Below, in pieces: positions 1 through 7,907 of a DNA stretch of 64,000 nt (within the stretch, counting starts at the first letter, position 1; each line of letters begins with the position of its first letter). The stretch comes from KBS50 sp042434095 (lineage in GTDB: Bacteria; Actinomycetota; Actinomycetes; Mycobacteriales; Micromonosporaceae), in contig NZ_JBHLUE010000026.1 of the NCBI RefSeq assembly GCF_042434095.1, positions 1 through 64,000 on the forward strand, written 5' to 3'. The position numbers and the translations under genes are program-made. The notes below the pieces were generated by a model that saw only the letters and a program-made list of their open reading frames with translations, did no database searches and was not told where the DNA came from.

Positions 1-2
1 CC

Positions 3-116
3 GCGTACTACGCCGCCAGCCAGAACCACGTCTACGCACGCGGCACCACCGCCACCCTCTGGCACTGGTGGTATACCGACACCTGGAACTCCGCCAACCT
101 CGGCGGCACCCTGTAA
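3..116 (+). CDS. C-terminal end of a PLL-like beta-propeller/lectin-repeat protein (partial)
   Basis: Only the last 37 codons lie in the window, ending at TAA 114-116. The tail reads as one propeller blade: a VYARG strand, then LWHWWY, then a closing LGGTL. This pattern (xVFVRGTDxxLWHxWW...W...LGG) is known from PLL-type seven-bladed lectin repeats and fucose-binding lectin-like proteins that are usually secreted. The frame is open to the window edge, so the rest of the gene lies to the left. A strong hairpin follows the stop, which supports a true gene end. The ligand cannot be inferred. Confidence 0.6.
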   Translation, partial: AYYAASQNHVYARGTTATLWHWWYTDTWNSANLGGTL

Positions 117-148
117 ACCTCTATTGACCCGTTCGGGTCTACACCGGG

Positions 149-190
149 CGGGTGGTCCCGAGGAAGCAATAGCCTTTTCGGGACCACCTG
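149..190 (+). terminator. 13-bp stem-loop after the lectin-like gene
   Basis: Bases 149-161 pair with 178-190 over 13 positions (one G-U), with a 16-base loop. It starts 33 bases after the stop codon at 116. There is no clear T-run, as is common for actinomycete terminators. It also sits at the boundary with a broken helicase gene. Confidence 0.6.
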
Positions 191-560
191 CCGCTGTTGT
201 CTTCCCTCGCGCGGCGCGACGACGTCGCCACCCTGGCCCAGGGGTATGGGCATGTCATCGTCGATGAATGCCATCACCTCGGCGCTGCGGCGCACGAGCA
301 ATCGGTCAAGCGGATCGCCGCGCAGCTCTGGCTCGGCCTCACCGCCACCCCCACCCGACGCAAAGGCCTTGGTCGACTCGCACCTGGCAACTCGGACCCG
401 TCCGCCACACCCTGACCGATAAGGAACAAGGCACCCTCCCGAGTCAGCGATGCACGCCGAGGCCGGCGCCACGTCGAACCCTGTTCATCCACGAGACCAC
501 ATTCCAGCCTGGTGACATCGACTTGGGCGCGCCCGGCGCGCTCGCCGACCGGAACGTCGC
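182..560 (+). pseudogene. Fragment of a superfamily II (DEAD/DEAH-type) helicase
   Basis: From about 200 one frame reads LARRDDVATL, then HVIVDECHHLGA, then WLGLTATPTRR: helicase motif II (DECH) and motif III-like TATP. The frame then breaks, and the family's next segment (QLGPVRHTLTD, then PAPRRTLFIHETTF) continues in another frame from about 394. Upstream motifs (Q, Walker A) and all of domain 2 are missing. The arrangement resembles the helicase part of TOTE-type/primase-helicase proteins of actinomycetes, but that assignment is inference. It cannot make an active helicase. Homology fades after about 560, and 560-640 holds nothing recognisable. Confidence 0.65.
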
Positions 561-720
561 TCGACTGGACCGCCGAGCGGGTGTGTCCGTGACGCGCCGG
601 CGAGGGCGGACAGCCTGTCAGTCGGCAGCCATCCGCTGACCCGACTGAAGTGCCTCCAACTGATCTAAGCCGTCAGAATCGCCCCTGACACGGGGAGCGG
701 GATGGGAGCAACGGGGTGCG

Positions 721-870
721 CTGAACGGCACCGAACAGCACCCAACGGCACTGGACGGCACCGAACTGCACCCACCACGACCAGAGGCTTTGCGTTTCCG
801 CAGGTGGGAGTCGGCGGCTCGTCCTGCTTCACAAGACGCACTCAACGGCGCTGAACAGCAGTCAACGTCA
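721..870. repeat. Two clusters of 10-bp direct repeats in a gene-free stretch
   Basis: Bases 721-770 are five consecutive 10-base units (ctgaacggca, ccgaacagca, cccaacggca, ctggacggca, ccgaactgca). Bases 841-870 hold three more (ctcaacggcg, ctgaacagca, gtcaacgtca). The two clusters start exactly 120 bases apart, so they stay in the same helical register. The whole stretch 641-1332 has no convincing gene on either strand. Such phased repeats usually bind protein, but no known site is recognised. Confidence 0.6.
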
Positions 871-1332
871 GCCTATATTCGCTGGCAGGGGAGTATGTGC
901 AGGTCACGGCGGTAAGGACCTTGCAGTCGTCCTGTCCTCTCGGCTGGGAGCAGGGTGGGTGCAGGCTGGCGAAGTGGTCAACGCATCCGAGGTGTTCACC
1001 GACGCCGCGGGAGGGGGCGCGACGCTGACCTGGGGTGATGCGGACAAGTTGGTCGGCGGTGAGCTCCCAGAGAACTCGGAAGTGGTCAACCGACGGCGTC
1101 CCGGGCTGGACCGGTCCGGCGGCCAGCGTCGTGGGCCGCGGCGATTCAGCGCCGGAACCGTTCAATTCGCGAACGTCTCTGCGCCGTGGCGTCGAGGCCA
1201 CGACAGCTTTCTCAGGATCCGGAACATCGATCTCACAGCCAATGCGTCGTCCAGGGTCTCCTGACAGGTGACCTTTTCGGCTTGCCCGAAAGCTTCAGGA
1301 CCCGTGCTCGTGTTGTCGCGACGCCCCTACAC

Positions 1333-2286
1333 CTACCCTGCTGGTCCGATCGTCCAGTCGCGTGCCAGCTGCGCTGCCTGCTGTTGCCAGGCCGCCCTCC
1401 CGCCGGGCAGCGGCCAGGCACGGGTGCGGCCCTCGCTGCGGGCGACGTCGTTGAGCTGACTGGCGAACCGGCGAGTGATGTTCGCGATGTTAACCATGGC
1501 CAGTTCGTCACCCTGGTTCGCGGCGGTTTGCAGAGCCTGCAGGCGGCCCTCGTATTGGCGAACGATGTGCCGGTCGGCGCCTGCAGCCCATGTAGGACCA
1601 CGGGCTGGCGCGAGGACAACCACCGCTGGCACAGTGTGCTCGGCCAGCGCCGCCGCGATCCTGTCATGGCCGTCGAGCACGAGCAGTGTGTCGAGGCCGC
1701 TCACCCACCACAGCAGCGCCGGGGGCAAGACCCCCTCGCGGACCTGGCGGCGGTAGGACCGCACCCGTGCGGCGTCGTGTGGTGCCAGCCGGCGTAGCGG
1801 CAGGATGTCCCGCTGGTCTTCAACTGGGTCGCCGTAACCGAACCAGGTGATGTGACCTTGATCTGGGTCAACCGTCGGGAGACGCTGCCAGTGGGCGGCG
1901 ACGCTCCAGCTCGGCATTCCCCACGCCAGGGTCCAGCGGCCGGCGTACAACGGGCCATCGCCGGCTGCCTGGAGCAAGTCGGTGAATCGGTGGGTCCAGC
2001 GTGCCGACCACGTATCGTCGTCAGCACTGGTCTCCCGCACCCGCCTGGCCTCCGCCGTGCTGATTGGTGGAAGCGGCGAGCGATACCGGCCGGTGCGGGC
2101 GTAGTACACCCCTCGATGCATGGCCCGCTGAAGGCCCAATAGCACTACCCGATCGCGCTGACGGAGCACCAGACGACGCCCGCCCGTCACTTCGACGCGC
2201 AGCCCGGGACGCGCCGGGCCATCCGCCTCATAGACCAAGCCCGCCCAATGGCCACCCACCGAGGCAGGCAACGGGGCGCGGATCAC
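1333..2286 (-). CDS. Hypothetical protein with a ParB-like segment
   Basis: 317 residues from a GTG start. The centre carries WVSGLDTLLVLDGHDRIAAA, close to the ParB/sulfiredoxin-like pattern in which a conserved G-H-x-R loop binds nucleotide; here the order is LDGHDRIAA. The N-terminal part (about residues 1-150) is rich in W and R with no known motif, and the C-terminal 70 residues look helical. No signal peptide or membrane segment is seen. It is divergent from the macro-domain gene, with 145 bases between them that must hold both promoters. ParB-like folds outside partitioning occur in nucleases, kinases and phage or plasmid proteins, so function is open. Confidence 0.7.
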   Translation of the reverse strand: MIRAPLPASVGGHWAGLVYEADGPARPGLRVEVTGGRRLVLRQRDRVVLLGLQRAMHRGVYYARTGRYRSPLPPISTAEARRVRETSADDDTWSARWTHRFTDLLQAAGDGPLYAGRWTLAWGMPSWSVAAHWQRLPTVDPDQGHITWFGYGDPVEDQRDILPLRRLAPHDAARVRSYRRQVREGVLPPALLWWVSGLDTLLVLDGHDRIAAALAEHTVPAVVVLAPARGPTWAAGADRHIVRQYEGRLQALQTAANQGDELAMVNIANITRRFASQLNDVARSEGRTRAWPLPGGRAAWQQQAAQLARDWTIGPAG

Positions 2287-2431
2287 GCCGTGATGCTACG
2301 GCCCGGACGGCCGACCGACGGCGTATGGCCCTTCGATACTGGACTTTGGGCGCACTCTTCTTCCGCCGATCGGTCGGGGTGGCCAACGCGTGGGCCGGTA
2401 ATCGCGACGTCGGACGTGCCAGGATCCTGCT

Positions 2432-2941
2432 GTGACAGCGATCGAGATCGTCCAGGGCGACATCACCCGTGAGCATGTGGATGTCATCGTCACCGCGGCC
2501 AACGAGTCGCTGCTCGGCGGTGGCGGTGTCGACGGGGCCATCCACCGCGCCGCCGGCCCTCGCCTGGCACGGGCCGGCGGCGCGATCGGCCCCTGCGAGC
2601 CGGGCGACGCGATGGCGACCCCGGCGTTCGACCTCGACCCGCCGGTACGGCACGTCATCCACACCGTCGGGCCGATCTGGGAAGGCGGTCACCACGGCGA
2701 GGCCGATGTCCTCGCCTCCTGCTACCGACGCAGCCTGCAACTCGCCGACACACTCGGCGCCCGGACCATCGCCTTCCCCGCGATCGCCACCGGCGTCTAC
2801 GGCTTCCCCGCCGACCAGGCCGCCCAGATCGCCCTGGCAACGATCAGGGCCACACCGACGGCGCTCCAACGGGTACGACTTGTCGCCTTCGACGAAGACA
2901 CCCGTAAGCACCTACAAGCGGCAGCGGTACGCACCGACTGA
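2432..2941 (+). CDS. Macro-domain protein, O-acetyl-ADP-ribose deacetylase type
   Basis: 169 residues, GTG start. Almost the whole protein is one macro domain: IVQGDIT near residue 7, then VDVIVTAANESLLGGGGVDG (ADP-ribose-binding loop, residues 16-35) and AIHRAAG. The second binding loop is seen as IATGVYGFP near residue 130. Members such as YmdB hydrolyse O-acetyl-ADP-ribose or remove ADP-ribose from targets in the cytoplasm. Length is normal for the single-domain family. It faces away from the ParB-like gene and converges on the YdeI-like gene. A partner ADP-ribosyltransferase is not present nearby, so the physiological substrate is unknown. Confidence 0.9.
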   Translation: MTAIEIVQGDITREHVDVIVTAANESLLGGGGVDGAIHRAAGPRLARAGGAIGPCEPGDAMATPAFDLDPPVRHVIHTVGPIWEGGHHGEADVLASCYRRSLQLADTLGARTIAFPAIATGVYGFPADQAAQIALATIRATPTALQRVRLVAFDEDTRKHLQAAAVRTD

Positions 2942-3015
2942 CACGCACTCATTTGCCGCTCTGGGCTTGTCACGATCCGTGATCGGAGGCCATGGGTGCG
3001 GATGGCCGGGGTGTC

Positions 3016-3477
3016 TCAGCGGTGCTGGCCGGCGCGCAGCATCTCTACCGTCTTGGCGACCCGCTGGGCGCGGGTAGTGTCCCGTTTGGTCTCACTGATC
3101 CAGCGGACGAACTCCTTGCGGTGCGAGTATGTGAGCGAGTCGAAGGCTGCGCGGGCCTTGGCATCACCGGCCAGCACGACGGCGAGGTCCTCGGGCACCT
3201 CCACACTGCGGACTGCCAGGTCGGCGGAGATTTCCACCTGGTACGCCGATCCGATGGTCAAACCCGCCTGCTCCCGCGCCGCACGAGCCAACCCGATCAT
3301 GTTCTCCCCGCCCATGCGGGCCAGCCGCAATGGCAGGGTCACCCCGTTGACAACGACCCGAACCGGGAACGCCTTACGTCCCTCGCCCACCGCGGAAACC
3401 TGCTCGTCTGAAAGTACGAACGCCGCGGCCGGTCCGCGCGGCTGCAGCGTCAAGGTCAAAGTGAGGAGCTCGCCCAT
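3016..3477 (-). CDS. DUF1905/YdeI (OmpD-associated-like) family protein
   Basis: 153 residues from ATG at 3477; an upstream GTG-type extension to 3504 is possible but adds nothing conserved. The N-terminal half is a DUF1905 beta-barrel-like domain (LTLTLQPRGPAAAFVLSDEQ). The C-terminal third holds the YdeI signature around FDSLTYSHRKEFVRWISETK, followed by the family's R-rich helix ending in a recurrent KTVEMLR pattern. These cytoplasmic proteins are common in actinomycetes, with weak links to bacteriocin or metal tolerance; no enzyme activity is established. It converges with the macro-domain gene. Confidence 0.85.
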   Translation of the reverse strand: MGELLTLTLTLQPRGPAAAFVLSDEQVSAVGEGRKAFPVRVVVNGVTLPLRLARMGGENMIGLARAAREQAGLTIGSAYQVEISADLAVRSVEVPEDLAVVLAGDAKARAAFDSLTYSHRKEFVRWISETKRDTTRAQRVAKTVEMLRAGQHR

Positions 3478-3698
3478 GGTGCGACCGTAGCCACCGGCTA
3501 CCACGGCACGCCAAGCGGGCGTCTCGACCCAGACGCGAAGGCCGACATCCGGCGATCAACACGGGACCGACGGTCAACCCGCGTCCGCTTCTATCGCGAG
3601 TCGCGCCTGCGCGTTGATTGTGAGGGGTGCTCGTCGGGTAGGAGCACGTTGTCGTACTCATCTTGATGGCCCCGACGGGCCGCGGAAGGAGCGAACAG

Positions 3699-3905
3699 AT
3701 GCTGGGACTCGAAGCGAAGCTGTCGAAGGACTGGGAGGGCAAGAGCGCCCAGGACATCGCGGCCGCGCCGGTCACCGCGATTCAGGGCGTGTCTGAGGGC
3801 GACGCGGACCTGCTGCTCAAGGCCTTCGGTATCAAGACCGTCCGGGACCTGGGCACCAACAAGTACTTCCGGTGGGCTCAGTCGATCGCGACGCTGGCCG
3901 CCTGA
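3699..3905 (+). CDS. Small helix-hairpin-helix-like protein
   Basis: 68 residues. The start is chosen at ATG 3699 because AAGGAG lies 8 bases upstream; the open frame extends further 5' without a ribosome site. The sequence APVTAIQGVSEGDADLLLKAFGIKTVRDLG has the spacing of one or two HhH motifs (hydrophobic-GV-hydrophobic), which usually bind DNA backbone or serve in protein contacts. No other domain fits in this length. It stands alone and is followed 8 bases later by a perfect terminator, so it is a monocistronic gene. Such proteins recur in Micromonospora-like genomes without known function. Confidence 0.75.
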   Translation: MLGLEAKLSKDWEGKSAQDIAAAPVTAIQGVSEGDADLLLKAFGIKTVRDLGTNKYFRWAQSIATLAA

Positions 3906-3912
3906 CCGGCCA

Positions 3913-3946
3913 CGCCGAGGAGGCCGGCCTTCCGGCCTCCTCGGCG
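3913..3946 (+). terminator. Perfect 15-bp stem, 4-base loop terminator
   Basis: Bases 3913-3927 pair perfectly with 3932-3946, loop cctt. It begins 7 bases after the stop of the small HhH gene. There is no T-run. Confidence 0.85.
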
Positions 3947-4060
3947 GCATGGCATTGCTGGTCGGCACCGGCTCAGCGTGATCGGCGACCTACACATCTC
4001 CAGACCCGGGCAGTCCCGAACGCACTGTCATAGCGGCGACTGTGAGTTCATGGAAGCCGG

Positions 4061-4120
4061 TCCTTCAGCCCCAACGGCAAGATCCTCGCGACCGGTAGCG
4101 ACCGCAGCCTCAAGGCTCTG
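4061..4120 (+). pseudogene. Possible WD40-repeat remnant
   Basis: One frame reads SFSPNGKILATGSDRSLKAL, which matches the core of a WD40 blade (FSPDGKxLATGSxDxxV). A stop lies in frame just upstream and the match ends after about 20 residues. It is a relic at most. The stretch 3947-4233 holds nothing else. Confidence 0.35.
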
Positions 4121-4233
4121 GCCCCTCAGCTAACGAGGAACGATCCGGCTCGTCTCTGGCCGTGCTACGTAGCTGGTCGCCCGGGTTGAGGCCCGGGTGC
4201 GGCCGGATCCCGCTGCTCCTGGACACTGGCGGG

Positions 4234-6711
4234 ATGCTTCCCCCGCCGGAGACGACCGTTGGTCTGCCCGTCCGGACGGTGCTGCCGGCGCTGGGGGCCG
4301 GCATCGAGCGGGCCGGGGTGGTCGTTCTGGTCGCGCCGCCGGGTACCGGCAAGACCACGCTGGTGCCGCTCGCCCTGGCCGACAGGGTGCCCGGGCGGGT
4401 GGTGGTCGCCGAGCCGCGGCGGGTGGCGGCCCGGGCGGCCGCCCGGTGGATGGCCTCGCTGCTCGGTGAGCGGGTCGGCGACCGAGTCGGCTTCGCGGTA
4501 CGGGGCGAGCGGCGCGTCGGCCCGGCCACCCGGGTGGAGGTGGTGACCACCGGGGTGCTGGTCCGCCGGCTGCAGCGGGATCCGGAACTGGCCGGCGTCG
4601 ACGCGGTGATCCTGGACGAGTGCCACGAGCGGCACCTGGATTCCGATCTCGCCCTCGCCTTCGTCGCGGAGGTCCGGGCCACGCTGCGGCCGGACCTGCG
4701 GTTGGTGGCGATGTCCGCCACCGCCGACACCAGACGGCTCGCCCAGGTGCTGGACGCCGCGGTCATCGAGGCGCACGCGGCCACGTACCCGGTGGAGGTG
4801 CACTGGTGCCCGCCGGCCGGGCGGGTCGAGCCGACCCACGGCCCCCGGGTCGACCCGCGGCTGCTCGACCACGTGGCGGCGACCGTCCGGCGGGCGCTCG
4901 CCGACGGGCCCGGCGACGTGCTGGTGTTCCTGCCCGGCGCCCGCGAGTTGACCACGGTCGCCGGCCGGTTGACCGGGTTGGGCGTCGACGTGGTCACGCT
5001 GCACGGCCGGCAGACCGGCGCCAACCAGGACGCCGCGCTGCGGCCGGGCCCGCGCCGGCGCGTCGTGCTGGCCACCTCGATCGCCGAGAGCAGCCTGACG
5101 GTGCCGGGGGTACGGGCGGTGGTCGACTCGGGGCTGAGCCGCGTACCCCGCACCGACCATGCCCGTGGCCTCGACGCGCTGGTCACCGTCGCGGTGTCGC
5201 GCGCCTCGGCGGCGCAACGGGCGGGCCGGGCCGGGCGGGAGGCCCCGGGGCGGGTCTACCGGTGCTGGTCGCCGGCCCAGCACGAGCGGCTGCCCGCGCG
5301 GGCCGAGCCGGAGATCGCCACCGCCGACCTGACCGGGCTGGCCCTGGAACTGGCCCTCTGGGGTCACCCGGACGGGGCCGGCCTGGCCCTGCCCGACCCG
5401 CCGCCGGCCGGTGCCCTGCGGGTCGCGCAGGACACCCTCCGCGCGCTCGGCGCCATCGATGCCGAGGGCCGCGTGACAGAACGCGGGCGGGCCATCGCGG
5501 CGGCCGGTACCCATCCCCGGCTGGCCCGCGCGCTGCTGGACGGCGCCGCCGCCGTCGGCGGTGTCCGGGCGGCCGAGGTGGTGGCACTGCTGGCCGAGGA
5601 CGCCCCCGCCACCGGCGGCGACGACCTGGTCGCCGCCTGGCGGGGCCGGCGGAAGGACGCGCCGGCTGCCTGGCGTCAGGAGGTACAGCGGCTGTCCCGG
5701 ATGGTGCCGGACCGCGCCGCCACCTCGCTGCCCGATGACCAGGCCGTCGGGCTCGTCGTCGGGCTCGCGTACCCGGAACGGCTCGCTCGGGCGCGGCGGT
5801 CGGGCGGTACGGCGTACCTGATGGCCGGTGGCACCGCCGCGGACCTGGCGCCCGGTTCGGGCCTGGCCGGTACGCCGTGGCTGGCCGTCGCCGACGCCGA
5901 CCGGACGCCGGGAGCGCCGACCGCCCGGATCCGGCTGGCCGTCCCGGTGGACGAGGGGACTGCCCGGCGCGCCGGGGCCGCGTTGGTCAGCCAGACCACC
6001 GAGGTTGGGTGGATCGACGGGGATGTGGTGGCCCGCCGGATCGACCGGCTCGGCGCGATCACGCTGGTCGAGCGCGCGCTGACCGATCCGGACCCGGAGC
6101 TGGTGCGCTCCGCGCTGCTGGACGGGCTTCGCCGCGAAGGACTACGCCTGCTCACCTGGTCGCGCGAGGCCGTGGCGCTGCGTGACCGGTTGGCCTTCTG
6201 TCGATGGACGCTCGGCGAGCCCTGGCCGGACGTGTCCGACGCGGCGCTGCTGGCCCGCGCCGGCACGTGGCTGGGTCCGGAGCTGGGCCGGGCCCGCCAC
6301 CGCGCCGATCTGGGCCGCGTCGCGGTCGAAGTCGCGCTCCGCCGGCTACTGGCGTGGCCCGAAGCTGCACGGCTCGACCAGGTGGCGCCGGAGCGGATTG
6401 AGGTGCCCAGCGGTTCCCGGATCCGGGTGGACTACACCGACCCCGCCGCGCCGGCACTCGCCGTCAAGGTGCAGGAGGTGTTCGGCTGGCCCGAGGTCCC
6501 CCGGCTGGCCGACGGCCGGGTGCCGGTGGTGCTGCGCCTGCTGTCGCCGGCGGGCCGGCCGACCGCCGTGACCCAGGATCTCGGCTCCTTCTGGAAGAGC
6601 GGCTATCCGCAGGTACGCGCCGAACTGCGGGGCCGCTATCCCCGCCATCCGTGGCCCGACGATCCGGCCGCCGCCACTGCCACCCGACGGACCTCGCCGC
6701 GCGGTCGGTGA
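4234..6711 (+). CDS. hrpB: ATP-dependent helicase HrpB
   Basis: 825 residues from ATG 4234, the usual length for HrpB. Motifs appear in order: Walker A (APPGTGKTT, residues 34-42), motif II DECHERH near 130, motif III SATAD near 165, and motif VI QRAGRAGR near 330. The C-terminal half is the HrpB-specific region, with the family's late WPEVPRLADGRVPVVLRLLSP and the terminal SFWKSGYPQVRAELRGRYPRHPWPDDP pattern (split here for length). DEAH-box RNA helicases of this type act in the cytoplasm; their bacterial substrate is unclear. The gene is intact and transcribed alone; a start further upstream at 4162 is possible but unlikely. Confidence 0.93.
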   Translation: MLPPPETTVGLPVRTVLPALGAGIERAGVVVLVAPPGTGKTTLVPLALADRVPGRVVVAEPRRVAARAAARWMASLLGERVGDRVGFAVRGERRVGPATRVEVVTTGVLVRRLQRDPELAGVDAVILDECHERHLDSDLALAFVAEVRATLRPDLRLVAMSATADTRRLAQVLDAAVIEAHAATYPVEVHWCPPAGRVEPTHGPRVDPRLLDHVAATVRRALADGPGDVLVFLPGARELTTVAGRLTGLGVDVVTLHGRQTGANQDAALRPGPRRRVVLATSIAESSLTVPGVRAVVDSGLSRVPRTDHARGLDALVTVAVSRASAAQRAGRAGREAPGRVYRCWSPAQHERLPARAEPEIATADLTGLALELALWGHPDGAGLALPDPPPAGALRVAQDTLRALGAIDAEGRVTERGRAIAAAGTHPRLARALLDGAAAVGGVRAAEVVALLAEDAPATGGDDLVAAWRGRRKDAPAAWRQEVQRLSRMVPDRAATSLPDDQAVGLVVGLAYPERLARARRSGGTAYLMAGGTAADLAPGSGLAGTPWLAVADADRTPGAPTARIRLAVPVDEGTARRAGAALVSQTTEVGWIDGDVVARRIDRLGAITLVERALTDPDPELVRSALLDGLRREGLRLLTWSREAVALRDRLAFCRWTLGEPWPDVSDAALLARAGTWLGPELGRARHRADLGRVAVEVALRRLLAWPEAARLDQVAPERIEVPSGSRIRVDYTDPAAPALAVKVQEVFGWPEVPRLADGRVPVVLRLLSPAGRPTAVTQDLGSFWKSGYPQVRAELRGRYPRHPWPDDPAAATATRRTSPRGR

Positions 6712-6935
6712 TCCCGTCGCCGTCGTTCACTCCCCCGACCACACCCTTCATTTGCTCGCGGCGTCGCCGAGGTACGAGTGCTCCGGCGAGCATCGTCGCC
6801 GATGGGCGAGCCTGCGTCCTCGTCGCTCAGGGGGTCAATGACAAGTTCGGTGCCGATCCGCGCAGGCTCGCCGACCTCGCGGAGCTGGATGGGGACCGCC
6901 GGCGGCGGGAGCGGGACGCGCGGGAACCGCGCAGA

Positions 6936-7511
6936 TCAACCCGACCGGATCCGTGGCGGTGCGTCCGCGCAGGAGTCCACTTCATCGATGATCGACGTCA
7001 CGATCGCAGTCTTGCCGTCGGTATATGCCCTCCGATCGACGGGCCTCTGCTCGGCCAGCCGCAGCTTCACCGCCTCATAGCGTTCCCGGGCCGTCGGACT
7101 GCGTCGAAGGACCTCACGGAAGCGCAGATACGCTCGCCATTGATCACCGTTGTGGTCGACAACATGCAGATGGGCGACTCGATGCCATGGCCGGCATTCA
7201 AGAACGAAGACGTGGCCTCCCCGATCACCTGCGTCGCCTCGATAGATCCACCCCGCGGCTTGCAGCTTTGCCGTCACGGACGACATCGGATACCCGCTGG
7301 TGAGGCCGACGGCCAGATCAATTACCGGTTTGGCGAGGAGACCGAGAACCGACGAGGAGCCGACAAGTTCCACCTGCGGGGCAAAGCCATCGAGGGCTTC
7401 CGCCACTTGGGTCCTCAGCCTGTCGCCGGCATCCAGCCATGCCTGGGTTGTCCTGCCGAATCGAAGATCACTGTAGTCGAGCCCCAGACCAACCGCGGTC
7501 AGAAAGTCCAC
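6936..7511 (-). CDS. GrpB family protein (UPF0157)
   Basis: 191 residues, GTG start. Family features are the central VELVGSSSVLGLLAKPVIDL segment (normally GSTAVPGLxAKPiID), the HLHVVD strand, LRFREVLR, and the C-terminal pattern RYEAVKLRLAEQ...YTDGK. GrpB proteins have a nucleotidyltransferase-like fold and are sometimes fused to dephospho-CoA kinase; the activity is unknown. The GSTAVPG loop is changed to GSSSVLG, which may alter the active site. It converges with hrpB; the 224-base gap 6712-6935 shows no gene or clear terminator. Confidence 0.85.
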   Translation of the reverse strand: MDFLTAVGLGLDYSDLRFGRTTQAWLDAGDRLRTQVAEALDGFAPQVELVGSSSVLGLLAKPVIDLAVGLTSGYPMSSVTAKLQAAGWIYRGDAGDRGGHVFVLECRPWHRVAHLHVVDHNGDQWRAYLRFREVLRRSPTARERYEAVKLRLAEQRPVDRRAYTDGKTAIVTSIIDEVDSCADAPPRIRSG

Positions 7512-7555
7512 GGCCGGATCGTCTCACAAGACTGGTGGTACGACTTTCGCATGGA

Positions 7556-7629
7556 AGCCCCGTAGCTCAGCAGGTTCGGAACGCCGCCCTGATAAGGCGG
7601 AAACCGGTGGTTCGAGCCCACCCGCCGAC
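7556..7629 (+). tRNA. tRNA-Ile(GAT)-like sequence with mismatched acceptor stem, likely pseudo-tRNA
   Basis: The anticodon arm is perfect (CCGCC/GGCGG, loop ctgataa, anticodon GAT at 7591-7593). The T arm is perfect (GGTGG/CCACC around ttcgagc), U8/A9 and the D-loop GG are present, and the D stem has one mismatch. The 5' and 3' acceptor halves (agccccg and cgccgac) pair at only three of seven positions, so the 3' end has probably been replaced or decayed. It is the first of three tRNA-like sequences in 355 bases. Confidence 0.55.
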
Positions 7630-7736
7630 ACGCGAGATACCGGCCAGACGGCGCCCGGCGCCGCCGGGCCGCAGGTGCCGGCCGCGGGCCGGCCGGGGTC
7701 GATAGCACCCGATGTACCGGTCGGCTCCGGGCACCT

Positions 7737-7810
7737 CGGAATGTGGCGCAGCCAGGTAGCGCACCGGTCCGGGGGACCGGGGGACGCCGGCTCGAATCCG
7801 GCCATTCCGA
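7737..7810 (+). tRNA. tRNA-Pro(GGG)-like gene
   Basis: A full cloverleaf can be drawn: acceptor CGGAATG/CATTCCG (7 of 7 pairs), D stem GCGC/GCGC, anticodon stem CCGGT/ACCGG, T stem GCCGG/CCGGC, discriminator A at 7810. The anticodon loop is ccggggg, giving GGG at 7771-7773. Two near-universal bases are altered: position 33 is C instead of U, and the T loop starts C instead of T. No CCA is encoded. Perfect stems argue for selection; the odd bases suggest a mobile-element or phage tRNA rather than the housekeeping copy. Confidence 0.7.
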
Positions 7811-7817
7811 CGCGACG

Positions 7818-7907
7818 GGTCGTGGCGCAGCTTGGCAGGCGAGCATCGGCTGCTCAACCGCCTCTCATACCGGCGGTAGGCCCGGTTCGAAACCGGGGCC
7901 TGCGACC
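7818..7907 (+). tRNA. tRNA-like sequence with long variable arm, anticodon uncertain
   Basis: The ends GGTCGTG (7818-7824) and TGCGACC (7901-7907) pair with two wobbles. A T arm (CCCGG/CCGGG around ttcgaaa) is perfect. Between the anticodon region and the T arm is a 6-bp hairpin (7857-7862 with 7872-7877), as in class II tRNAs. The best anticodon arm is GAGC/GCTC around atcggct, reading CGG (Pro), which would be odd for class II; a Ser or Met reading needs worse pairing. Three bases remain unpaired between the T stem and acceptor, so the fold is not canonical. Confidence 0.4.

Noticed and set aside
842..1264. Two overlapping open frames of about 100-120 codons
   Set aside because: No ribosome site, no family pattern, and composition typical of GC-rich shadow frames.
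2970..2982. Small palindrome tcacgatccgtga as a terminator or operator
   Set aside because: Only a 5-bp stem; too short to support.
6712..6935. Open plus-strand frame running across the gap after hrpB
   Set aside because: It continues as the antisense of the GrpB gene; no start or domain.
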